Of a DNA stretch of 64,000 nt, positions 1-8,600 are shown piece by piece. The first letter of the stretch is position 1. Every line of letters starts with the position of its first letter. Under the pieces are notes generated by a model that saw nothing but the letters and a program-made list of their open reading frames with translations, was not told the origin of the DNA and did not search any database. The translations under genes were made by a program, and so were the position numbers. The DNA is from Alistipes sp. Lineage in GTDB: Bacteria; Bacteroidota; Bacteroidia; Bacteroidales; Rikenellaceae. The stretch is taken from positions 186,001-250,000 of the forward strand of contig JAFZFX010000036.1 of NCBI GenBank assembly GCA_017555695.1. The letters run 5' to 3'.

Positions 1-38
1 ACGGGCAACTTCTTATAAACTATTCCTTCAAATTCCAT
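1..38 (-). CDS. 5' end of a DUF3127-like protein (partial)
   Basis: The minus strand reads ATG at 38 followed by codons giving MEFEGIVYKKLPV, and the frame is still open where the window begins. This opening resembles the start of small Bacteroidetes DUF3127 proteins, which are OB-fold-like and possibly bind single-stranded DNA. A TATATTTG promoter element lies 24 bp upstream, which supports a real start. With only 12 full codons visible the family assignment is tentative; an unrelated small protein remains possible. Confidence 0.5.
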   Translation of the reverse strand, partial: MEFEGIVYKKLP

Positions 39-61
39 AACTATATAATTTTATATCTCTA

Positions 62-87
62 CAAATATACAACTTTTTTCTCGCAAA
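62..87 (-). promoter_or_regulatory. Bacteroidetes-type promoter of the partial gene
   Basis: On the minus strand the -7 element TATATTTG (62-69) matches TAnnTTTG and sits 24 bp before the ATG at 38. A TTTG lies upstream at 84-87, but its 14-bp spacer is shorter than the usual 19-21 bp, so the -33 call is weak. Confidence 0.5.
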
Positions 88-200
88 CTCACACTGCCGA
101 CCGAAATTCATAATTCACCCAGAAGCTTCCTCGGCAGATGATGCGACCTTGGCGTCAGACTCGGGAAAGAGGCACTCTGCGCCCCACCCCACGATACGCC

Positions 201-728
201 CTACTCTATAATCTTCTGCATCAAAATCTCATCCTCGGCGCCTTGAGGCGTGAGTATCCACTCTCGCCTTCTGCCACACTCCACAAATCCAGCCCCACGG
301 AACAGATTTATGCTCGCCTCATTGCGGGCGGCCATACTGCACCACAGCTGATGAAGGTGCAACACCTGACGGGCATAACGCTCGATGGTCTCCAGAGCAT
401 CGTGACCATAGCCCTGCTGACGATAGTCGGCCGAGATGACTATACCCACACCGGCACGCAGATTCTGCGGATCAAAGTCGAAGAGGTCGATAGCACCCAC
501 TATCACCGCCTCGCCCTCTATGCTGCTCTCTATGATGAGGCGCTGCTGGCGGGTGGCATAGATATCGTACTGCTGCTCCTCAATAAAGCGCATAAGCGCG
601 TGGCGAGAAAACGGCGCCATAGTACCGCTCTCTCGCCACAAGGTAGTATCATTCTCCCAATTATATACGGCATCAATATCCTGCGGCTCGAGCGCGCGCA
701 GACGACATATTCTACCCTCAATATTCAT
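201..728 (-). CDS. GNAT family N-acetyltransferase (RimJ/RimL type)
   Basis: The protein is about 175 aa and has the GNAT fold of the RimJ/RimL-like group, which moves an acetyl group from acetyl-CoA to an amine. It opens with IEGRICRLRALEPQDID, and the acetyl-CoA loop region is visible as a Y-RQQGYGHDAL segment, followed by ARNEASINLFRGAGFVECG, a typical GNAT C-terminal block. The frame is open further upstream, but I chose the ATG at 728 because it falls 11 bp after the stop of the upstream ROK gene and begins the conserved domain. It is probably co-transcribed with that regulator. The substrate cannot be told from sequence. Confidence 0.8.
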   Translation of the reverse strand: MNIEGRICRLRALEPQDIDAVYNWENDTTLWRESGTMAPFSRHALMRFIEEQQYDIYATRQQRLIIESSIEGEAVIVGAIDLFDFDPQNLRAGVGIVISADYRQQGYGHDALETIERYARQVLHLHQLWCSMAARNEASINLFRGAGFVECGRRREWILTPQGAEDEILMQKIIE

Positions 729-739
729 AACGGGATATA

Positions 740-1969
740 TTACAAACCGATAATCTTGTTGTGGATAAGCATCGCAACACCCCACGCACACGCATTCTCC
801 GACATCTTCGACTGGCGGAACTTGGTGTCTTTATATACGAGGTTGAGCGAATACTTGTTTGTCGATGACTTTAGCGGCAACATAATGTAGTCGCCCGCAG
901 CAGCCAGATTACCGCCCACGATGATTGTCTCGGGATTGAATGTATTGATAAGGAACGCAACGGCCTTACCCAACTTCTCGCCCACCTCCTCGATAAGCTC
1001 GATAGAGAGGTTATCGTCGTTCTGTGCGGCTGCGATGATATCGTTGATGTGAATCTGCTCACCACGGTCGAACTTGTCGCGCAGGATAGTGTTCACGCCA
1101 CTCTTGATAAGTTTGATAATCTTCTCCTCGATAGCGATACCCGAAACCTCAGTCTCCAGACAGCCCTTCTTACCGCAGGCGCAGATGGTCTCGTTGTCGA
1201 AGAAGGGGATATGTCCGAACTCACCTGCAAAACCGTTCTTACCATAGTAGAGTTTGCCATCGATAACAATACCGATAGCCACACCACGACCCAAGTGCAG
1301 ATAGATTATATCACTCTCCTCCTTCGAGCGGCTGCAGTTGTACTCGGCGTAGCAGCGGGCGCGTGTGTCGTTCTCGAGCAATACGCGAATCTTGGTACGC
1401 TCCTGAATAATATCACGCAACGACTCCTCGCTCGATGTGAAGTACATATAGCTGCGACCAGTCTCGGGATTCACACGACCCACAATCGAAACACCCAGAC
1501 CCAAAATCTTTGCACGGTCGATGCCACACTCGGCGATGAAGGTCTCGATGTTGTTGCAAATCTTCTCCAGACACTGCTGGCGGTCCTGCAACTCGAAAGT
1601 ATTATCTATTACCTCCTTGATGATGTTGTTCTTCAGATCGGTAATAACATAGCTCATATTGTCACGACCAACATTCACACCCACGAAGTAGATGGCCGAG
1701 TTAGCCAGACCAAAGACATTGGGGCGACGACCACCAGGGGTCTCCACCTTGCCCAGGTCATTCACGATATTCTCCTCGATAAGCTCCTGCACCAACTTGG
1801 TGATTGTAGGCACGCTGATGTGCAACTCCTTTGTCAGCTCGGCCAGCGTACACTCGCCGTTAATAGCCATATAGGCAATGATGCTGCGCTTAATAATATT
1901 ATTTTTATGAGCGATACCCTTAATATTATCACTCGGCTGGATATTGAAAAACTCGGTAAGTGATGACAT
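740..1969 (-). CDS. ROK family transcriptional regulator (NagC/XylR type)
   Basis: This 409-aa protein joins an N-terminal winged helix-turn-helix (about residues 22-75) to a ROK sugar-binding domain. The ROK zinc site is intact: GEFGH around 249-253 and CACGKKGCLE with Cys263, Cys265 and Cys270. A sugar-contact ND pair lies near 200-201. Proteins of this build repress or activate sugar catabolic genes in response to a sugar or sugar phosphate. It is followed 11 bp later by a GNAT acetyltransferase and has its own promoter. The effector and targets are unknown; pckA and the glycogen genes nearby are only speculative targets. It could retain sugar kinase activity, but the HTH makes regulation the main role. 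Confidence 0.88.
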   Translation of the reverse strand: MSSLTEFFNIQPSDNIKGIAHKNNIIKRSIIAYMAINGECTLAELTKELHISVPTITKLVQELIEENIVNDLGKVETPGGRRPNVFGLANSAIYFVGVNVGRDNMSYVITDLKNNIIKEVIDNTFELQDRQQCLEKICNNIETFIAECGIDRAKILGLGVSIVGRVNPETGRSYMYFTSSEESLRDIIQERTKIRVLLENDTRARCYAEYNCSRSKEESDIIYLHLGRGVAIGIVIDGKLYYGKNGFAGEFGHIPFFDNETICACGKKGCLETEVSGIAIEEKIIKLIKSGVNTILRDKFDRGEQIHINDIIAAAQNDDNLSIELIEEVGEKLGKAVAFLINTFNPETIIVGGNLAAAGDYIMLPLKSSTNKYSLNLVYKDTKFRQSKMSENACAWGVAMLIHNKIIGL

Positions 1970-2003
1970 AATCTTTATAGTTATTCATTTTTAATATTAT
2001 ATG

Positions 2004-2034
2004 CAAATTTAACAAACCAATCTTAAAAAGTCAA
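2004..2034 (-). promoter_or_regulatory. Promoter of the ROK regulator gene
   Basis: The minus strand carries TAAATTTG (2004-2011), a full match to the Bacteroidetes -7 element. TTGA lies at the -33 position (2031-2034) with a 19-bp spacer. It sits 34 bp upstream of the ATG at 1969. Confidence 0.65.
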
Positions 2035-2088
2035 TATTTTATTTAATTATTTTAACAAGTTCATAAAAAATTTCACACCACATACCAC

Positions 2089-2130
2089 AAAAAAGCAGGG
2101 CTGTCTGACCTTGCGATCAAACAGCCCTGT
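2089..2130 (-). terminator. Intrinsic terminator of pckA
   Basis: The arms gcagggctgt (2095-2104) and acagccctgt (2121-2130) form a stem of about 9 bp. Read on the minus strand it is followed by a run of six T (plus-strand A at 2089-2094). It lies just after the pckA stop. Confidence 0.85.
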
Positions 2131-2152
2131 CTAATATGCTAATTTCAGTTGA

Positions 2153-3760
2153 TTACAACTGGGGACCAGCAGCTACGAGTGACTTACCCTCCTCGTTGCC
2201 TGTGAACTTAGCGAAGTTCTTGATGAAGCGACCAGCCAAGTCCTCAGCCTTAACCTGCCACTCTGAAGCGTCAGCGTAAGTGTCGCGAGGATCGAGGATA
2301 GCGGGATCTACACCGGGCAATGCAGTGGGAACCTTGAAGTCGAAGATAGGAATCTGCTTAGTCTCTGCATTGTCGATTGAACCGTCCAAGATAGCGTCGA
2401 TGATACCACGAGTATCCTTGATAGAGATACGCTTGCCAGTACCGTTCCAACCTGTATTAACGAGGTAAGCAGTAGCACCTGAAGCCTCCATCTTCTTAAC
2501 CAACTCCTCACCATACTTTGTGGGGTGCAATGAAAGGAATGCAGCACCGAAGCAAGCTGAGAATGTAGGAGTAGGCTCAGTGATACCACGCTCTGTACCA
2601 GCCAACTTAGCTGTGAAACCAGAGAGGAAGTAGTACTTAGTCTGCTCGGGAGTCAAGATAGATACGGGAGGCAATACACCGAATGCGTCAGCTGACAAGA
2701 AGATAACCTTCTTAGCAGCGGGAGCCTTTGATACGCCCTTAACGATGTTGTCGATGTGGTAGATAGGATAAGAAACACGAGTGTTCTCAGTAACTGACTT
2801 ATCGTTGAAGTCGATCTTACCTGTAGCCTCATCAACTGTTACGTTCTCCAACAAAGCGTTGCGACGGATAGCGTTCCAGATATCGGGCTCGTTCTCCTGT
2901 GAGAGGTTGATAACCTTTGCATAGCAACCACCCTCGAAGTTGAATACGCCCTCGTCGTCCCAACCGTGCTCGTCGTCACCGATAAGCTGGCGCTTGGGGT
3001 CAGTTGAAAGAGTTGTCTTACCTGTACCTGACAAACCGAAGAAGATAGCTGTCTCACCCTTCTCGTTAGTGTTAGCAGAGCAGTGCATAGAAGCCATACC
3101 CTTCAAAGGAAGCAGGTAGTTCATGTAAGAGAACATACCCTTCTTCATCTCACCACCATACCAAGTGTTGAGGATGATCTGCATCTTCTCTGTGAGGTTG
3201 AATACAACAGCTGTCTCAGAGTTAAGACCGAGCTCCTTGTAGTTCTCAACCTTAGCCTTAGAAGCGTTCATTACTACGAAATCGGGCTCACCGTAAACCT
3301 CCAACTCAGCGTCAGTAGGACGGATGAACATATTCTTTACGAAGTGTGCCTGCCAAGCAACCTCCATGATGAAGCGAATCTTCAAACGGCTGTTCTCGTT
3401 AGCACCGCAGAATGTATCAACAACATACAACTTCTTGTTTGACAACTCCTTTGAAGCCAAAGACTTCAACTCAGCCCAAGCAGCCTCAGTTACAGGCTTG
3501 TTGTCGTTCTTGTACTCCTCTGAAGTCCACCAGATAGTGTCCTTAGAAGTCTCGTCCATTACGAAGAACTTGTCCTTGGGTGAACGGCCAGTGTAAACGC
3601 CAGTCATTACATTAACAGCATCCATCTCGGTCAAAACGCCCTTATCGAAGCCAGTCAGACCTGCCTTAGTCTCCTCGCGGAACAACTCATCGTAAGAGGG
3701 GTTGTAAACAACCTCTGTAGTGCCGGTGATACCGTACTTTGTCAAATCAATTTTTGCCAT
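2153..3760 (-). CDS. pckA: Phosphoenolpyruvate carboxykinase (ATP type)
   Basis: This 535-aa enzyme interconverts oxaloacetate plus ATP with phosphoenolpyruvate, CO2 and ADP. In gut Bacteroidales it often runs in the carboxylating direction on the fumarate-succinate route. The ATP-type PEPCK motifs are present: TGRSPKDKF (57-65) for substrate, the P-loop GLSGTGKT (242-249), and the metal-binding DDEHGW (262-267). Length is normal for the family. It stands alone between its own terminator and a long leader, and its start follows a short AT-rich stretch. Its codon choice resembles that of the glycogen cluster, suggesting high expression. Confidence 0.97.
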   Translation of the reverse strand: MAKIDLTKYGITGTTEVVYNPSYDELFREETKAGLTGFDKGVLTEMDAVNVMTGVYTGRSPKDKFFVMDETSKDTIWWTSEEYKNDNKPVTEAAWAELKSLASKELSNKKLYVVDTFCGANENSRLKIRFIMEVAWQAHFVKNMFIRPTDAELEVYGEPDFVVMNASKAKVENYKELGLNSETAVVFNLTEKMQIILNTWYGGEMKKGMFSYMNYLLPLKGMASMHCSANTNEKGETAIFFGLSGTGKTTLSTDPKRQLIGDDEHGWDDEGVFNFEGGCYAKVINLSQENEPDIWNAIRRNALLENVTVDEATGKIDFNDKSVTENTRVSYPIYHIDNIVKGVSKAPAAKKVIFLSADAFGVLPPVSILTPEQTKYYFLSGFTAKLAGTERGITEPTPTFSACFGAAFLSLHPTKYGEELVKKMEASGATAYLVNTGWNGTGKRISIKDTRGIIDAILDGSIDNAETKQIPIFDFKVPTALPGVDPAILDPRDTYADASEWQVKAEDLAGRFIKNFAKFTGNEEGKSLVAAGPQL

Positions 3761-3921
3761 AATTTTTTAATATAATTAGTTAAACTACTTCTTCTAATCC
3801 TAAATTTTCTGTCTGCTTTTCGTGAACTCTCGGCTCCGCCCCTTACGCCCGATATTCTCTTAAAATCAGAGCCGCCGAAGCTTTGCTACCGAAAAGTCCT
3901 TATTTCAGCGCTACAAATTTA
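3761..3921 (-). promoter_or_regulatory. pckA promoter and structured 5' leader
   Basis: TAAATTTG on the minus strand (3914-3921) is a consensus -7 element, although the -33 part is poor. If it is used, the pckA mRNA carries a leader of about 145 nt. Within the leader, cttttcg (3816-3822) pairs with cgaaaag (3890-3896), and cggctc (3831-3836) pairs with gagccg (3869-3874). These nested helices could form a regulatory structure. I do not recognise a named riboswitch. Confidence 0.45.
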
Positions 3922-4173
3922 GTGAAACTAATTGAATTGTGAAAAGAATAACATAAATTTTTCACAAAAAATATCATTTTATCCTCCCTACGGACCAAAC
4001 TCCTTAAAATCGGTAATTTGAGTAGCCCCCAAAAGTGCCATCCAAGGCGACAACAGCGCCCCCAAAACCCACACCCGCCAAAGGCGGAAAACAAGCATAA
4101 GTTGCATCTTTTCGCCTATGCACTTGCACCACATTTGCCCACCGCAAAATATTTGCCGATAGCGCTATTTGCG
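3922..4173. other. Intergenic region between divergent pckA and hemW
   Basis: I see no coding frame or RNA gene here. The stretch is uneven in composition, with an AT-rich part next to the pckA promoter and a short cccgccaaaggcggaa hairpin near 4072-4090. Any open frames crossing it lack a start signal and family likeness. Confidence 0.5.
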
Positions 4174-4205
4174 TTTGCTAATGATGTTTTGTTTTCGTAT
4201 ATTTG
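4174..4205 (+). promoter_or_regulatory. Promoter of hemW
   Basis: TTTG (4174-4177), a 20-bp spacer and TATATTTG (4198-4205) form a full Bacteroidetes promoter. Transcription should begin near 4211, which excludes the TTG at 4203 as the hemW start codon. Confidence 0.8.
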
Positions 4206-4232
4206 TATGATGGCTTTTTAAGTAATTTTATC

Positions 4233-5345
4233 GTGGCTGGATTATATCTGCACATACCCTTTTGCAAGCGCATCTGCGCCTATTGCGATTTCTATCGCTC
4301 GGCCGAATTGAAGTATCTCGATTCGGTGGTCGAGGCTATGCACTGCGAAATGGACGAGCAGGCCAATTTTCTAAACGACAAGATACTGAAAACCATCTAT
4401 TTCGGAGGTGGCACACCCTCATTGCTACACCCCGAGCAGATAGAGCGTTTCATCGACCACGCCTCGCGCCTTTACGACTGCAGCGGCGTGGAGGAGATAA
4501 CCATCGAGGCCAACCCCGACGACATCACCGAGGAGTATGTTGCGGCACTACGCAAAACCGATGTAAACCGAGTGAGCCTCGGCATACAATCATTCGACGA
4601 CGAGGAGCTGCGCTTTATGAATCGTCGTCACTCGGCTGAGGAGGCCATCGATGCCGTTAAGCGCCTGCAGGATAGCGGCATAGAGAACATCACCATCGAC
4701 CTGATTTTCGGCGTGGACGGCTTCGGCGAGGAGGTACTGAACCGCTCGCTCGACACCGCGCTGGCTCTTGGCGTGCAACATATTTCGGCATACCATTTGA
4801 CAATAGAGCCTGCCACCACCTTCCACCGACGAGTGCAGGCTGGTCGTATGAAAGAGGTGGACGAAGAGTTAAGCGAACGCGAGTACGCTCTCATTGAGAA
4901 GAGATTAACCGAGGGCGGCTATGAGCATTATGAGGTGTCGAACTATGCAAAGGCTGGTTTCCGCTCACGCCACAACTCGTCGTATTGGCACGGGGCAGAG
5001 TATTTAGGCATCGGCCCAGGGGCGCACTCATTCAACGGCTCGGTTCGCCGATGGTCGTCGCAGAGCCTCCCGCAGTACATCTCTGGCCGAGAGTACGAGA
5101 GCGAAACACTGAGCCAAACGGAACACTTCAACGAGTATGTAATGACCTCACTGCGATGCTGCGAGGGAATGGATATAGAGCTGATTAAGAGCAGATTTGG
5201 CGAAGAGCGCCTCGCCCGACTACTCGCCGAAGCCAAGACGCAAATCGCCATCGGCAACTTAGTGCTGAACGACGGACGACTCTACATCCCAACGGAGAGA
5301 TTTTTGACCTCCGACGCGGTGATTGAGGCATTTTTCGAGATGTAG
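4233..5345 (+). CDS. hemW: Radical SAM heme chaperone HemW
   Basis: The 370-aa protein belongs to the HemN-like radical SAM family and matches HemW, which binds heme and delivers it to respiratory enzymes. It was formerly annotated as oxygen-independent coproporphyrinogen oxidase. The CxxxCxxC cluster motif is at Cys11, Cys15 and Cys18, followed by FGGGTPSLL and EANPDDITEE, which are typical of the family. I place the start at GTG 4233, giving MAGLYLHIPFC, because the promoter's -7 box overlaps the farther upstream TTG and the family normally begins at this point. It is monocistronic, with the next gene 314 bp away. Confidence 0.88.
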   Translation: MAGLYLHIPFCKRICAYCDFYRSAELKYLDSVVEAMHCEMDEQANFLNDKILKTIYFGGGTPSLLHPEQIERFIDHASRLYDCSGVEEITIEANPDDITEEYVAALRKTDVNRVSLGIQSFDDEELRFMNRRHSAEEAIDAVKRLQDSGIENITIDLIFGVDGFGEEVLNRSLDTALALGVQHISAYHLTIEPATTFHRRVQAGRMKEVDEELSEREYALIEKRLTEGGYEHYEVSNYAKAGFRSRHNSSYWHGAEYLGIGPGAHSFNGSVRRWSSQSLPQYISGREYESETLSQTEHFNEYVMTSLRCCEGMDIELIKSRFGEERLARLLAEAKTQIAIGNLVLNDGRLYIPTERFLTSDAVIEAFFEM

Positions 5346-5659
5346 TTTCTAAAAAATATTAAATTATTGTTAAATTATTTTAGAAATTGCATTTCAAAGT
5401 CGATTAATGTGCTGAAATATAAATATAAAGTATTATCTTTGCAGCGCATTTCTGCAGACTCCCTTTGGTGGGCAGACCCATTCCGTCCGCAAACATTTAG
5501 CAAATAGGGGGTTATAACTTTTTGGAGTGTCTTTACGAACTCGGAAACCGATGCTTGGCGAAGGCCTTTGGGTGTGCGACAAGTTATCGGGCAGATATGT
5601 TTATTTATGTTTGACTGATTAAAAGAGGAATAAAGAGATATAATTTTAATACAAGATTT
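5346..5659 (+). promoter_or_regulatory. Promoter and long leader of the glycogen fusion gene
   Basis: TATCTTTG (5434-5441) matches the -7 consensus; the -33 part is unclear. Transcription from here gives a leader of roughly 210 nt before the ATG at 5660. Self-complementary parts are tctgc (5451-5455) with gcaga (5472-5476), ataactt (5514-5520) with aagttat (5581-5587), and inside the latter a tcgg-aaa-ccga hairpin (5541-5551). There is no coding frame with support in the region. The leader may fold into a control element, but no known riboswitch class is recognised. Confidence 0.45.
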
Positions 5660-8600
5660 ATGAGTAACACAAATCAAAAGCCCAGCTTGCTTTTCGAGGT
5701 TAGTTGGGAGGTATGTAACAAAATTGGCGGTATTCACACCGTCATTGCCACTAAGGCACTTACAGTCACCAAGAAGATGGGTGACAACTATATAACCATT
5801 GGTCCAGACCTTATGCAGGAGGGTGTAAACCCCGAGTTCGAGGCTGATGACGCACTCTTGGCCACTTGGCGTGAGAGCCTCTATGAGGAGGGTATCCACG
5901 TGCGTATCGGTCGTTGGAAGGTTGCTGGTAACCCCATCGCCATTCTTATCGACTTCAAGTCACTCATCTCTCAGAAGGATGAGGTGTTGAAGCACATGTG
6001 GGAGGATTACCATGTAGATTCACTCGCTGGTCAGTGGGATTACATCGAGCCCGTATTGTTCGGTCACGCTGCAGGTATGGTTATCAAGTCTTATGTTGAT
6101 AACTTCTGCGCTTCAACCGACAAGGTTGCTGCTCACTTCCACGAGTGGATGACTGCTTCAGGTGGTCTCTACCTGCGTAAGTACTCGCCCTATGTAGCTA
6201 CACTCTTCACTACACACGCTACAGTTGCGGGTCGCTGCATCGCTGGCAATGGCTTGGCACTCTACTCTGACCTGCACAAGTTCAACGCCGACGACTTGGC
6301 TCGCCGTTTCAATGTGACAGCAAAGCACTCTATCGAGAAGATGGCTGCTCTCTATCACGACGCATTCCTCACCGTTAGCGACATCACTGCCAACGAGTGC
6401 AAGTACCTGCTCGGCCGCGAGGTTACAAACATCACACCCAACGGCTTCGAGAACGACTTTGTTTGGGAGAAGAAGGAGTTTGCAGCAAAGCGTAAGGAGG
6501 CACGCGCTACAATGATCAGCGTAGCCGAGGCTTGCCTGGGTCACAAGTTCGAGAAGGAGCCCTTCATCATCGGCACTAGCGGCCGCTATGAGTTCCGCAA
6601 CAAGGGTCTCGATATCTTTATGGAGACTTTGAAGCGTCTGGCTACTTGCTCTACAGACAGAGAGATTTTGGCTTACATCACAGTACCCGCCGCTAACAAC
6701 GGCGCACGCGCTGACTTGGTTCGTCACCTCAACGACAAGAAGCAGCCCATCGACGAGAAGCAGTGGAAGTACTCTACTCACTACCTCGACAACAGCCAGT
6801 GGGATCCCATCGTGCAGTCTATGCGCGGTAGCATCTTGGAGCGTGAGGAGTCAAAGGTTAAGGTTGTATTCGTACCCTCATACCTCAATGCCAACGATGG
6901 CGTATTCAACAAGAACTATTACGAGATGCTGGTAGGTATGGACCTCACAGCATATCCTTCATACTACGAGCCTTGGGGCTACACTCCTCTGGAGTCAATC
7001 GCCTTCTCGGTTCCCACCATCACATCTAACCTTTCAGGCTTCGGCATCTGGGCTACAAAGCAGGCCGACCACACAGCCGTAGAGGTTATCCGTCGTGATG
7101 ACAACAACGACGCTTACGCCGTTGAGCAGATGGTAGGCGCTACATTGCGCTTTATGCAGCTCACTCCCGCCGAGGTTGAGGAGGTTCGCGAGGCTGCAAG
7201 CCAGATGTCGAAGAAGGCTCTCTGGGAGAACTTCTACAAGAACTACGAGCGTGCATACGCCGAGGCTCTCGACAACTCAATCGCCCGCACAAACAGCACA
7301 GTAGCTGAGGATGGCGGCAACTATACAGAGCAGATTAACTTTGTTCGTCAGCAGCTCACATCTAACAAGCCCTCTTGGCACCGTATGATGGTTGAGAAGC
7401 GTCTTCCTTCACGCTTGAGCGCATTGGAGACTATCTCACGCAACTTGTGGTGGTGCTGGACACAGGACGCACGCGACCTGTTCGAGAGCATCGACCCCGT
7501 TTTGTGGAACGCCGTTGATCGCAACCCCATCGCTCTGTTGGACAAGCTCTCTATCGAGCGCATCAACGAGTTGGAGAACGACAAGCAGTTCCTCGCTCGT
7601 CTGGATAATGTAGCTGCACAGCTCGACGCTTATATGTCAGAGGAGCCCGATGGCAAGAGCGCAAAGATTGCATACTTCTCAATGGAGTACGGTTTGCACT
7701 CTTCACTCAAGATCTACTCTGGTGGTTTGGGTATCCTGGCTGGTGACTACCTGAAGGAGGCTTCAGACAAGAATGTTCCTATGGTTGCCGTAGGTCTGTT
7801 GTACCGTTACGGTTACTTCACACAGCAACTCTCATCACAGGGTAGCCAGGTTGCTTCATACGAGGCACAGAACTTCTCGAAGTTGCCTATCTCGCCTGTT
7901 CGTGACGAGGCTGGCAACTGGGTAACAATTCAGATTGCTCTTCCTGGCCGCACATTGTCTGCTCGTATCTGGAAGTGCCAGGTAGGTCGTACAGACCTCT
8001 TCCTGCTCGACACAGACTACGAGGCAAACCGCGACGAGGATCGTCAGATTACATACTTCCTCTACGGTGGCGACTGGGAGAACCGTCTCAAGCAGGAATT
8101 GCTGTTGGGTGTTGGTGGTATCCGCGCTTTGGCAAAGATGGGCATCAAGCAGGAGGTATATCACTGTAACGAGGGTCACGCTGCGTTCATCGGTATCGAG
8201 CGTATCCGCAACTTCATCTCAAAGAAGCGTCTGTCATTCTCTGAGGCTTTGGAGGTTGTTCGTTCATCATCGCTCTTTACAACTCACACACCCGTGCCCG
8301 CTGGTCACGATGCATTCCCCGAGTCAATGCTTCGCCAGTATATGTCACACTACCCCGATGTATTGGGCATCACATGGGAGCAGTTCATCAACTTGGGTAA
8401 GACTAACCCCAACGATATGAACGAGCGCTTCTCAATGTCAGTATTGGCTTGTAACCTTTCACAGGAGGTTAATGGTGTGTCTTGGTTGCACGGTGAGGTA
8501 TCGAAGGAGATTTTGGGCAATATGTGGCCCGGCTACTTCAAGAACGAGTTGCACATCGGTTATGTAACTAATGGTGTACACTTCCCCACTTGGGTAGCAT

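Noticed and set aside
138..890. 250-codon open frame on the plus strand opposite the GNAT and ROK genes
   Set aside because: It is antisense to two genes with clear domains, has no family likeness and no promoter. The ROK and GNAT frames explain the region.
1049..1963. 304-codon plus-strand frame opposite the ROK regulator
   Set aside because: It is a mirror frame of a well-supported gene; its Val/Leu/Thr/Asn-rich content is typical of antisense reading.
4203..4232. TTG at 4203 as the start of hemW
   Set aside because: It lies inside the -7 box of the promoter, upstream of the expected transcription start. GTG 4233 gives the family N-terminus.
5375..5899. 174-codon minus-strand frame across the leader of the glycogen fusion gene
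   Set aside because: It overlaps the start of the fusion gene on the other strand and shows no domain; the leader is better explained as untranslated RNA.
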